Assembly (NCBI GenBank): GCA_900316515.1
Contig: ONDE01000018.1
Location: 1 to 49,440, forward strand
Origin: an uncultured Bacteroidales bacterium
Lineage (GTDB): Bacteria > Bacteroidota > Bacteroidia > Bacteroidales > P3
Direction of reading: 5' to 3'
DNA length: 49,440 nucleotides
The translations under genes and the position numbers were made by a program. Below the pieces are notes generated by a model. It did not search any database. It was not told the origin of the DNA and saw only the letters and a list, made by a program, of their open reading frames with translations. Numbering within the stretch: position 1 is the stretch's first letter; each line of letters starts with the position of its first letter. This document shows positions 25,085 to 33,257 of the stretch, piece after piece.

Positions 25085-27354
25085 CAGAAGTCTTTCAGGT
25101 TGATATCCGTTGCCACGGTCTTGCGTTTCTTCTTGCTTTCTTTGATGATGCTCTTGTCGGCCTTGTATTCAAGCTGCTCGCCTTTCTTGGGCTGGCGGAT
25201 GCCGAAGTAGCTCTTGTCGAGGTGCAGGCGCCGTGTGCGTAGTGTATAATTCTCGAAGTCCAGTATCCATTCGGGGTCGAAGGTCTGGTAGAGGAAGCGG
25301 CATTCGAAATGCAGATGCGGCCCTGTTGAGCGGCCTGTACTGCCGCCGAGGCCTATCACATCGCCGGCAGCCACCTCCTGGCCGTGCTTCACCTGTATCT
25401 TCGACAGGTGGCCGTAGAGTGTCTCCAAGCCGTTGGGATGGCGCACCACGATGCAGTTGCCATAGCCGCCCATGCGGCCTGCCACCCTCACTGTGCCGCC
25501 GAAAGCGGCACGCACTGGGTCGCCTGTGTTCAGACGTATGTCCACGCCGTGATGGCCGCGTTTCCAGCGCCATCCGTAAGGGCTGGTCTTCATATTGCGC
25601 ACGGGGAAGCAGAAGTCGCTGCTGTCCTTGGCCAGGAGCAGGTTTATCTCGTCGGGGAGCATGTCGGTCTTTGTGCGGCCGTGAGGGTTCACGCGGCTGC
25701 TGGGGAAAGCGTCGTACCACAGCGGCACGATATAGGACTCCAGAGCCTCTGTCACCGATCGTGGTTGCCCGGGAGTTGTCGCAGCATGCGACTGCTTCGG
25801 TTGTTTCTTGGCAGGCTCAGGCCTCGTGGCTTTACGTTCCTCGCGCTCCGCCACACGTTTCTCGGTCTTTGCGGCTTTCTCGAGGCGCACGGCGATAATG
25901 CTGTCGTAGTACGACATCTGGGCCTGGGTCTTGCCGGCGAATAGGAACAACAGCACTATCAGCAGCGCACGGCGCAACCGTGCTACTGGTATGCCCAACT
26001 GCTCACGGTATTTTGCCACCGTGCGGCGCGCCAGGGGAAGCCCCTGTGCATTGAGCATCTTGGTGAGGGCGTCGTCCGAGAGCGGAGCCTGCTTGTCCTC
26101 GGACTCGATGAGGTCCGAGAGGCGCTGCTTGACGGTCTCCACCGCCACCTCGTCGCCGTCTTCGGTTGCCATACCCTTGGAGAAACACTCCTTCAAGGCT
26201 ATGGTTCCAAAGTCTGTCTGCAGGTATTTGCTATTGGCCATGCGCGAGACGGTGCTGATGTCAAGTCCCGTGGCTTCGGCCACTTCGCGTTGGCGCAGCG
26301 GCTGCAGTTTGTCGGGGTCGCCGGTGAGCAGGAACTGGCGTTGGTGGCGCACGATGTAGCGCATCACACGCACTATGGTGTCGTGTCGCTGTTGCAGCAG
26401 GTCTATGAAGCCCTGCGCGTCGGCCTGCTTGCTCTTGAGGAACGACAGCGTCTCGCGGTCGCCTTTGTGCTGCTCCATCTCGTGGAGCATATCCATATAA
26501 TAGCTGTTGAGGCTCAGCTGTGGCAGATGGCTGTCGTTGAGGTAGAAGCTCAGCTGCCCGTCGTGCTGGGTGAGCACTATGTCGGGTGTCACCACTGCCG
26601 CCGTGTCGTTGTCGGCGTCGGTCGAGCCTGCAGGTTTGGGATTGAGGTGACGTATCACATCGGCGGCAGCCTCGAAGTCCTCGTCTTCGATGTCGAGGGC
26701 CTCGCAGATACGTTCGTAGCGGTGGTTGGCGAAATCGTCGAAATGGTCGCGCACCACGGCCTTTGCTGTCGCCGTGGTGGCGTCGGCAGGCATACGCTCC
26801 AACTGGAGCAGCAGACATTCCTGCAGGTTGCGGGCACCTATGCCTGCGGGCTCGAGACTCTGCACCACGTGCAGCACCTCTTCCACCTCCTGCTGTGTAG
26901 CGTCGACACCTTGGCGGAAAGCCATATCGTTGGTGATAAGCGCCAGGTCGCGGCTGAGGTAGCCTGCGTCGTCGAGGCTGCCCACCAGTTCTGTGGCAAT
27001 AAGCATCTGTCGCTCGGTGAGGCGACGCAGCGAGAGCTGCTGCATGAGCCGTTCCACAGCCGACTGGCTGTCGCCCACCACGAACTCGCGGCGCACGTCG
27101 TTGGGGTCGTGCTCCATGTGCTCGCGGTAGTCATAGTCGAAGTCCTCTTCGTCGCTGTCCCAATCGGAGCGGTCATCACTTGCCGCTGGCAGTGGATCCT
27201 CGTCATTGGTTTCGGCCTCGAGCAGGGGGTTCTTCTCCACCTCCTCCTTGATGGCCTGTTCCAGGTCGGTGACAGGCAATTGCAGCAGACGCATCAGCTG
27301 TATCTGCTGAGGCGAGAACTTCTGCTGCAATTGCTGTCGTTGGACCTGTTTCAT
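25084..27354 (-). CDS. rpoN: Sigma-54 (RpoN) fused in frame to an M23/LytM peptidase
   Basis: One 756-codon open frame made of two complete proteins. Residues 1 to about 461 are RNA polymerase sigma-54: the glutamine-rich region I (QQLQQKFSPQQIQLMRLLQLP), an acidic region II, the core-binding part, the helix-turn-helix (QREVAEATGLDISTVSRMANSKYLQ) and the RpoN box ARRTVAKYREQLGIP. Where sigma-54 normally stops (after VARLRR) the frame continues into ALLIVLLFLFAGKTQAQ, a hydrophobic signal-peptide-like segment (about 463-479). A charged coiled stretch follows, then a LytM domain with GHHGVDIRL, YGHLSKIQVKHGQEVAAGD and GPHLHFE, so all zinc ligands are present. A TTG codon at 25977 could start the peptidase on its own as LRRALLIV. 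Either a true fusion or two genes joined by loss of a stop. It abuts the S46 gene (TAAATG). Confidence 0.88.
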   Translation of the reverse strand: MKQVQRQQLQQKFSPQQIQLMRLLQLPVTDLEQAIKEEVEKNPLLEAETNDEDPLPAASDDRSDWDSDEEDFDYDYREHMEHDPNDVRREFVVGDSQSAVERLMQQLSLRRLTERQMLIATELVGSLDDAGYLSRDLALITNDMAFRQGVDATQQEVEEVLHVVQSLEPAGIGARNLQECLLLQLERMPADATTATAKAVVRDHFDDFANHRYERICEALDIEDEDFEAAADVIRHLNPKPAGSTDADNDTAAVVTPDIVLTQHDGQLSFYLNDSHLPQLSLNSYYMDMLHEMEQHKGDRETLSFLKSKQADAQGFIDLLQQRHDTIVRVMRYIVRHQRQFLLTGDPDKLQPLRQREVAEATGLDISTVSRMANSKYLQTDFGTIALKECFSKGMATEDGDEVAVETVKQRLSDLIESEDKQAPLSDDALTKMLNAQGLPLARRTVAKYREQLGIPVARLRRALLIVLLFLFAGKTQAQMSYYDSIIAVRLEKAAKTEKRVAEREERKATRPEPAKKQPKQSHAATTPGQPRSVTEALESYIVPLWYDAFPSSRVNPHGRTKTDMLPDEINLLLAKDSSDFCFPVRNMKTSPYGWRWKRGHHGVDIRLNTGDPVRAAFGGTVRVAGRMGGYGNCIVVRHPNGLETLYGHLSKIQVKHGQEVAAGDVIGLGGSTGRSTGPHLHFECRFLYQTFDPEWILDFENYTLRTRRLHLDKSYFGIRQPKKGEQLEYKADKSIIKESKKKRKTVATDINLKDF

Positions 27355-29520
27355 TTATCTTACGATATCCATCTCCTCAATCAAATTCTTGGCACCGGCA
27401 TATACGTCGATGACCCAAAGCATGTAACGGCTGTCGAGGCATATGCAGCGCTGCAGGTTCTCCTCGAAGTCGATGTCGCCGCTCATGGCCTCGCTGTTGC
27501 CGTCGAAGGCCAGGCCGATCAGGACGCCCTTGCCGTTGATGACGGGCGAGCCGCTGTTACCGCCGGTGATGTCGTTGTTGGTGATGAAGCAGGTGGGCAT
27601 CTCGCCATGCTTGTTGGCGTAGGTGCCGAAGTTCTTCTCGTTGTAGAGCTTCTTCAGGCGCTCGGGCACGGCGAACTCGCTGCTGGTGGGGTCTTCCTTC
27701 TCGAGGATACCCTTCATGGTGGTGTAGTGCTTGGCGATGAGGCCGTCCTTAGGCTCGTAGCTCATCACGTTGCCGTAGGTGAGGCGGATGGTCGAGTTGG
27801 CGTCGGGCGACATCAGCTTGCCGTTCTTCTCGTTGATCTGGAGGATACCGTCGGTGAAGTCGCGTATGCCGCGCTGCAGGTTGTCCTTGCTCTCCTGCGA
27901 CACCGATTCGTCACACGTGAAGTAGGCATTCAGAGCCTCCTGTCCGGCAGCGGCCAGGGGGTCTTTCTCCAGCTGCTTGACGTTGGGCTTGAGCAAGAAC
28001 TTGCCCAGAGCCTCTTCGTTGGCGAAGACGCTGTTGCTGTAGAGGTCGGCCACATACTTGTTCCAGTCGCCTTTGTACTTCTTATCGGCCTTCTTCAGGA
28101 ACTCGGGGCAGGCATCAGGATCCATGTGCGAGTATACATAGGCGAAGAGTGCTGCCGCGAGGCGGCGGTCGACATTCTCGTCATAGTCCTTGAAGAAGCT
28201 GTTGACACGAGCCTCGTAGCGACCCAGGTCGGCGTTCTTGTCCTGTTCCAGGTCGCGCTTGAACGCGCGGCACAGTCCGGAAGCAAACAACGGAGCCTCA
28301 GGGCCCGTCAGCAAGCCTTCCATCAGGTACATATAGGCTTCCTCCGACTTAGCGCGGTCGGCATAGCCTTTGCGGATAAGGTCGAGAGCCTTGCCGTACT
28401 TGGGCGACGACTGGAAGCGGGCCCAGTCGCTGTACTCCTGCTCAACCTCTTTCTTCACGCCCATGGTGTTGAGGTTCTTCAGGGCCTTGTTCTGCTCGTT
28501 GCTGTACTTCCAGTAGTTCGAGCAACTGGCGTACTTCGAGGCGTATTTGATGCGGGTCTTCTGGCTGGCGGCCATCTCCTCGCGCAGGATGTTGATCTTG
28601 ACGGTGCGGATTTTGTAGCGCAGGTCGTTGACGATGTTCATAGCCTCTTCAAGGCCGTAGCTGGTCAGGAAGTGGTCGGTGGTGCCGGGGAAGCCCATCA
28701 CCATGGCGAAGTCGCCGTCCTTCAGCTCACCGGCGCTCACGGGCAGGTGGTGCTTGGGGGTCAGTGGAATGTTGTCCTTGCTGTAGTCGGCGGGGCTGCC
28801 GTCGGGTGCGGTGTAGATGCGGAACATCGAGAAGTCGCAGGTGTGGCGCGGCCAGCTCCAGTTGTCGGTGTCGCCGCCGAACTTACCCATCGAGCTGGGT
28901 GGGGCACCCACCAGACGCACGTCGCGGTAGATGATGTGCACGAAGAGGAAGAACTGGTTGCCGTTGAACATAGGCTTCACCTGAGCGTCGTACTGTGTGC
29001 CTTCGACAGCCTCTTTCTCAATCTGAGCGCACACCTTCTTGATGGCGGCGGCGCGGTCGCCCTCGCTCATGTCGTCGCTAAGGCTCTCCTTCACCTTGGC
29101 GGTGACATCCTCCATACGGACGAGGATGGAAGCCGTCAGGCCTGGGTTGGGCAGTTCCTGCTCCTTGGTGTAGGCCCAGAAGCCGTCGCGCAGGTAGTCG
29201 TGCTCAACGGTCGAATGCTCCTGCAGCTTGCCGTAGCCGCAGTGGTGGTTGGTGGATACCAGGCCCTGGTTCGAGATAATCTCGCCGGTGCAGAAATGCC
29301 AGAAGGGGCGGCCGGCGTTGCCGAGGCCAACGATGGCGTCCTTCAGACAGCTCTGGTTGACGCTGTAGATATCTTCGGGCGAGAGCTTGAATCCCGCCTT
29401 CTGCATGTCGCTGTAGTTCTTGCCAATCAGCGACAGGAGCCACATGCCCTCGTCGGCGCGTGCCGCCGTCGGCAGCATCAGCGCAAGGGCCATCATAACT
29501 ACTAATGTACGAATTTTCAT
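27355..29520 (-). CDS. S46-family dipeptidyl-peptidase, DPP7-type specificity
   Basis: A 721-residue secreted serine exopeptidase. The signal peptide (cleavage near ARADEG) is followed by DEGMWLL, typical of S46 enzymes. The chymotrypsin-like half carries ISNQGLVSTNHHCGYG with the catalytic histidine (91-96), an internal helical lid, and the serine motif GGNSGSPVING (Ser656). Position +18 from that serine is glycine (Gly674, in LAFDGN). In the known pair DPP7/DPP11, glycine at this site goes with hydrophobic P1 residues and arginine with acidic ones, so DPP7-type is expected. It removes dipeptides from peptide N-termini in the periplasm, which suits asaccharolytic or protein-degrading Bacteroidales. 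It is the first gene of the minus-strand series ending in fmt. Confidence 0.93.
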   Translation of the reverse strand: MKIRTLVVMMALALMLPTAARADEGMWLLSLIGKNYSDMQKAGFKLSPEDIYSVNQSCLKDAIVGLGNAGRPFWHFCTGEIISNQGLVSTNHHCGYGKLQEHSTVEHDYLRDGFWAYTKEQELPNPGLTASILVRMEDVTAKVKESLSDDMSEGDRAAAIKKVCAQIEKEAVEGTQYDAQVKPMFNGNQFFLFVHIIYRDVRLVGAPPSSMGKFGGDTDNWSWPRHTCDFSMFRIYTAPDGSPADYSKDNIPLTPKHHLPVSAGELKDGDFAMVMGFPGTTDHFLTSYGLEEAMNIVNDLRYKIRTVKINILREEMAASQKTRIKYASKYASCSNYWKYSNEQNKALKNLNTMGVKKEVEQEYSDWARFQSSPKYGKALDLIRKGYADRAKSEEAYMYLMEGLLTGPEAPLFASGLCRAFKRDLEQDKNADLGRYEARVNSFFKDYDENVDRRLAAALFAYVYSHMDPDACPEFLKKADKKYKGDWNKYVADLYSNSVFANEEALGKFLLKPNVKQLEKDPLAAAGQEALNAYFTCDESVSQESKDNLQRGIRDFTDGILQINEKNGKLMSPDANSTIRLTYGNVMSYEPKDGLIAKHYTTMKGILEKEDPTSSEFAVPERLKKLYNEKNFGTYANKHGEMPTCFITNNDITGGNSGSPVINGKGVLIGLAFDGNSEAMSGDIDFEENLQRCICLDSRYMLWVIDVYAGAKNLIEEMDIVR

Positions 29521-29568
29521 TGTTTTATTTGTATTTAATTAATAATTATATCCATATATATGGAAGTG

Positions 29569-29576
29569 CAAAGATA
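29569..29576 (-). promoter_or_regulatory. Promoter (-7 box) of the S46-rpoN-ribH-fmt unit
   Basis: TATCTTTG on the minus strand, 48 bp before the S46 start codon, matches the -7 consensus exactly. The -33 element is unclear in the A/T-rich sequence upstream. Confidence 0.55.
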
Positions 29577-29625
29577 AATAAAAAATAGGAAATGGTGGCG
29601 AAAAAATGAAAAAAACTTTTTCCGT

Positions 29626-32046
29626 TCACCTAACCAGCGTTACGGTGCCGATGCCTCGCCATTGGTCGCCATGAATATCTTTGAGATACCATTTATACAC
29701 GTATGCCCCTTGCGGGACAGGAACACCATTGCGAGTGCCATCCCACGTGGTTAAGATATCGGTGGATTGCCAAATGAAGAGTCCCCAACGGTTAAAAATA
29801 TTAATCTCATACTCGGCCACCTGACAGCTGGTGATGCATCCGAAACGGTTGTTCTGCTGCTCGTCAGGTGTGAATATATTGGGGAACCACACAGAGCGTA
29901 TCTCAGGACCGAACCCGATAGATGTGTCGGTGCAGCATCCATACTGGGTACAAGCTCGAAGTGTAACCGTTATTGTGTCGGGTAGCGGTGGATGGAATTG
30001 CCGTCGCACCCGTTCGGCTCTTACTGTATACCCATCGGAGAAGGTCCATGTGGAATTATAACGACCCTCGGTACAGTTGTGCAATGTAAGTATAGGATGG
30101 TCGAAATCAATGAAGTCGCGGTTACATTCAATACAGAGAGAAGGGGGTGTCTCTACATGAACAATAAAAGAGTCGACCACGATGCCATTAGGGTCAAGGA
30201 GACTGTAGACCGTAGTGACGGTTGGGTATACGACAATCGTGTTTTGTCCCTGCTGCGCATCGAGCGAAGAATCGTATGGCTGCGAATACCACTGGAATGA
30301 TGTAAGGCCCTCGGCTGTAAGAGTCACGCTGTCTCCCGGACACACACCATCAGCCGAGCTACTGATACGTATCTCCTCATAGTTGAGATACACCGTAACC
30401 AGCGAATCACATCCATTAGCAGCAGTGAAAAGGTATATGTATGTCCCTGCACAGGTAAATGTGTCTCCAAACAGAATAACCGTATCGCCCAAGGCGAACT
30501 CTAATGACATTTCACTTCTTGCAACCGCAAGGATTGTCAGTGCCAACTCGCGATAATGGACTATGGTATCATCAACCACTGTAGAGTCGGTGAAATAGGA
30601 CACACCGGGTGTTTGCGTAAGATTTGACACAATGGAAAATCCATTTTCGGTATACGAGTCCCCTTGACAAATAGTATCGAAAAGGTATGTTGTGTCGCGA
30701 TGTATCTGCGGTAGCGGCTCTTCAGGAATCGAATCCACGAAAGATCTTCCTGCAAGATAGGCAAGGCCGGCAAAACTGCCAAGTTCATAGTAGGCAGCCA
30801 CTACCGGGCCCAACGGGCTATCAAGCAGATGTACGGTGCCATAGACTGGAATTATAGCATAGCTATAGACGCTGTCATGCTGGACGAAGGAATTGCTGAT
30901 GTTATTCCCGTCAAGAGTTACACCCGACACATAGGAATTTTTCGCGACGACATTGAGATAATAATGCAACGCACCAGACGCTGCCACCGATATGAATCTA
31001 ACATGCTTGAAACCCTGATTGGCAGGTGGCACTATGACAGATGCGGGGTCGCCAGGGTTACCTCCCGACGAACTGCTTCGCAGGTATCTGCCAACACAGA
31101 CCTTCTTGGAACACACATAGCGTTTCGCAGTTCCACACGGGAGATTGTCCTCGTACGTTTCTCCCTTCTGCAGTGTATGGACCAAAGTGCCGTCAGAAAA
31201 AACCTTACAACTATCTTCCGCCGATGTTATCCTAACTTGGTCACCAATTCGGCCGGAGCTTGCCACAACCACATAATCGGTACCCCAGTAATCTGTTGGA
31301 ACAGCCTGCTCATAAAGAAGGTCTGCACCTGTAGATCCGATGGGAATATATGCCACCTTATTGCCCTGAAAGGCGGCGAATGGTTTCCCATTCGAGGTAA
31401 CTTCCATACCAGAGAAAGAATTCTGCCCTGTGGTGATTAGCTGGTAACTTTCTCCCCGCATTAGGTTAACTGTAAATGTGCCGCCAGCTCCCACTGAGCT
31501 GTTCAACATCGTGCATGGAGTCACTATTGTGAGCACAGTGCTATCCATTGTAGCCACAAAACCCACCTCTGCACCTGTCACATCCGGATGCCAAGGATCC
31601 CCAGGATAGTCTTGCATTATATAATGAGTGCCCAACGCATGGGCAGGATAGACCAATGTAGCATCGTTGCACATATATCGGTCGTTGTTTGCAAGCAGCG
31701 ATATTGAGGTGGTAGATGTAACATGCAGACCATAGTTCTTGGTTTGCGAACTGTTCGACTGGTTTGTTACCGAATTCACTATAGGTACGGATATTTGTAC
31801 AGCTTGGTTGGCAACCATGTTTACCGTTGAACTCCACCCTGTCGACAAGTTTGCCACCGTAATAACAGCATTGCTGTCGCCTATGGCAGTTAACACCGTT
31901 TGCTGTGGTTCTTGGTCGCCACTGTTACAAAGAAACATCACCCAAAAGTCCCGGCCTATAGTGGTTCTGTCGCTATAGGGCCCGCTTTGGGCAACAACCT
32001 GCTGCAACCCAAAGATGAGGAGGATGATAAAGATTGCTCTTTTCAC
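29626..32046 (-). CDS. Secreted IgGFc-binding-like protein with type B T9SS sorting domain
   Basis: About 806 residues from a GTG at 32046. A signal peptide (KRAIFIILLIFGLQQVVAQ) precedes an IgGFc-binding-like domain that opens with IGRDFWVMFLCNSGD and contains YIPIGSTGADLLYEQAVPTDYWGTDYVV. A cysteine-containing middle part with PKD/SprB-like strands (CPGDSVTLTAEG; a Q-W-Y turn) follows. The C-terminus has the gliding-motility-type (type B) sorting pattern: FPNIFTPDEQQNN, EINIFNRWGLFIWQS, TWDGTRNGVPVPQGAYVYKW. It should be exported by the type IX system to the cell surface. The in-frame extension up to 32079 would run across a -7 box (32058-32051), so the GTG at 32046 is preferred. The gene is AT-richer than its neighbours, which may reflect transfer. 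Confidence 0.82.
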   Translation of the reverse strand: MKRAIFIILLIFGLQQVVAQSGPYSDRTTIGRDFWVMFLCNSGDQEPQQTVLTAIGDSNAVITVANLSTGWSSTVNMVANQAVQISVPIVNSVTNQSNSSQTKNYGLHVTSTTSISLLANNDRYMCNDATLVYPAHALGTHYIMQDYPGDPWHPDVTGAEVGFVATMDSTVLTIVTPCTMLNSSVGAGGTFTVNLMRGESYQLITTGQNSFSGMEVTSNGKPFAAFQGNKVAYIPIGSTGADLLYEQAVPTDYWGTDYVVVASSGRIGDQVRITSAEDSCKVFSDGTLVHTLQKGETYEDNLPCGTAKRYVCSKKVCVGRYLRSSSSGGNPGDPASVIVPPANQGFKHVRFISVAASGALHYYLNVVAKNSYVSGVTLDGNNISNSFVQHDSVYSYAIIPVYGTVHLLDSPLGPVVAAYYELGSFAGLAYLAGRSFVDSIPEEPLPQIHRDTTYLFDTICQGDSYTENGFSIVSNLTQTPGVSYFTDSTVVDDTIVHYRELALTILAVARSEMSLEFALGDTVILFGDTFTCAGTYIYLFTAANGCDSLVTVYLNYEEIRISSSADGVCPGDSVTLTAEGLTSFQWYSQPYDSSLDAQQGQNTIVVYPTVTTVYSLLDPNGIVVDSFIVHVETPPSLCIECNRDFIDFDHPILTLHNCTEGRYNSTWTFSDGYTVRAERVRRQFHPPLPDTITVTLRACTQYGCCTDTSIGFGPEIRSVWFPNIFTPDEQQNNRFGCITSCQVAEYEINIFNRWGLFIWQSTDILTTWDGTRNGVPVPQGAYVYKWYLKDIHGDQWRGIGTVTLVR

Positions 32047-32050
32047 GGTG

Positions 32051-32058
32051 CAAAAATA
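32051..32058 (-). promoter_or_regulatory. -7 box directly before the GTG start of the IgGFc-like gene
   Basis: TATTTTTG on the minus strand ends only 4 nt before the proposed GTG start codon (32046-32044). If used, the transcript would begin at or very near the start codon (leaderless). Confidence 0.35.
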
Positions 32059-32079
32059 CAACTTTTTTCCCACTCGCAC

Positions 32080-32731
32080 ATATATATGACGACGAAAAGT
32101 CGAAAAGTGTTCATCTTTTAATATTATTTAACACTCCCCGTTTTCAACCTATAATTGCAACATTTTTGTCAAAATGATAGGGTCACGCAGGGGTCAAACA
32201 GGGGGTGAACTGGGGTAAAGAAGTACAGAAAAACGTATCAAAACAAAATGTTAAATTTAATATATCTTACTATAGTAGGTGGGCATAAGGCAAATATATG
32301 GAGTATAGTAAGAGAGGGTAAAGAGAGGATGCTGTGTTACAGGGGGGCACAGGTTTATTTAAGGGCTAAACAACACTGATACAGAGCGTTGTATGCAAAA
32401 ATATCGCTGTAACTTATTGATTTCCAATACAAGCTTCGAGGTCGAAAAATCGGTTCGTTTTAACAGTTTTTATGTTAATTGAAAGTCGGCAGAAATGGTG
32501 TTTTTTTGAAGGGTTGTCATGGGTGATTTTGGCCTCTTGCTCCCACCAATCGACAGCAAAAACTTTTCAACAGAAAAACGGCTATAAAAGGGGTGTCCCT
32601 AACGAGGCACCGACATATTGGTATTCAACGAATTGCAAATTTATTTTCACAAAAATGAAACTTTTTCCGAAAACCTGCGTTTTAGGTTATGAACAACAAA
32701 TAATGGTTAAAAAAAGCAAATAAAGGATTTT
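32080..32731. other. AT-rich noncoding stretch upstream of mraZ
   Basis: About 650 bp without a convincing gene. It contains a G-rich phrase at 32184-32219 with a loose 12-bp period (CAGGGGTCA, CAGGGGGTGA, CTGGGGTAAAG), several A/T runs, and an 83-codon frame at 32472-32723 that has no recognisable domain and atypical composition. No tRNA-like or riboswitch-like element was recognised. Confidence 0.6.
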
Positions 32732-32766
32732 TTTGGCAGTAATTGGAAATTTCTTCGTAATTTTAC
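32732..32766 (+). promoter_or_regulatory. Promoter of the dcw cluster (mraZ)
   Basis: TTTG (32732-32735), a 22-bp spacer and TAATTTTAC (32758-32766) resemble the Bacteroidota -33/-7 pair and end 23 bp before the mraZ ATG. The same -7 form occurs before ftsZ. Confidence 0.55.
32734..32748 (+). promoter_or_regulatory. Possible MraZ operator
   Basis: TGGCA-GTAAT-TGGAA: two TGGnA units with a 5-nt spacer. MraZ of other bacteria is known to bind TGGGN repeats spaced by 5 nt upstream of its own gene. Only two degenerate copies are present here and they overlap the -33 region, so this is tentative. Confidence 0.3.
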
Positions 32767-32789
32767 AACCTGAAAAAAAGTAGGTAGAA

Positions 32790-33257
32790 ATGGCCTTAAT
32801 ACTTGGAAAAGAATACTGTAAGGTGGACTCGAACGGTCGCTTCAAGTTCCCAATTGCCTTGAAGAGGCAGTTGGAGACGGAGGACGGTCGTTTTGTGATA
32901 CGCCAGAGTAACTATGCCGAGTGTTTAGAGCTGTGGACTTACGCCAGTTTCAGGGAGGAGGTGGAGAAACTCCAAAGCCATCTGAATCCTTACCGTCGCG
33001 AAGACCGCGAGTTGCTGCGCAAGCTGACCGAAGGCAACATCATTGAGTTGGACACCAATGACCGCCTGCTGGTACCTGCCGAGCAGAAGCACGTGATAGC
33101 CAAAGCGAAGGAGATTGTTCTGCAATCGACCGGCAAGTTCATCGAGCTCTGGGACCGTGAGGCCTACGACAAGATGAACAGTTCGAGCACCGACTTTGCC
33201 GCACTGGCGGAGTCGCTGCTGGGGCGCGAAACGCCGGTTGAAAGTGAAGACAAATAG
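32790..33257 (+). CDS. mraZ: Division/cell wall cluster transcriptional regulator MraZ
   Basis: A 155-residue protein with the two SpoVT/AbrB-like halves of MraZ: GKEYCKVDSNGRFKFPIALKRQL with the ELWTY strand at the end of the first, and LDTNDRLLVPAEQK with FIELWDREAYDK at the end of the second. MraZ forms ring-shaped oligomers, binds the promoter of its own operon and usually represses it. Its place as the first gene of the dcw operon is the standard one. The rsmH frame overlaps its last codons by 14 bp if the GTG at 33244 is used. Confidence 0.94.
   Translation: MALILGKEYCKVDSNGRFKFPIALKRQLETEDGRFVIRQSNYAECLELWTYASFREEVEKLQSHLNPYRREDRELLRKLTEGNIIELDTNDRLLVPAEQKHVIAKAKEIVLQSTGKFIELWDREAYDKMNSSSTDFAALAESLLGRETPVESEDK

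Noticed and set aside
26290..29505. A 1071-codon open frame on the plus strand opposite the S46 and rpoN-M23 genes
   Set aside because: It mirrors two well-identified minus-strand genes and has no domain. Strong codon bias of the true genes removes stops on the opposite strand.
32472..32723. An 83-codon plus-strand frame in the gap before mraZ
   Set aside because: Composition (K, F, W, C rich, AT-rich codons) differs from all real genes here, no start context or domain; probably chance.
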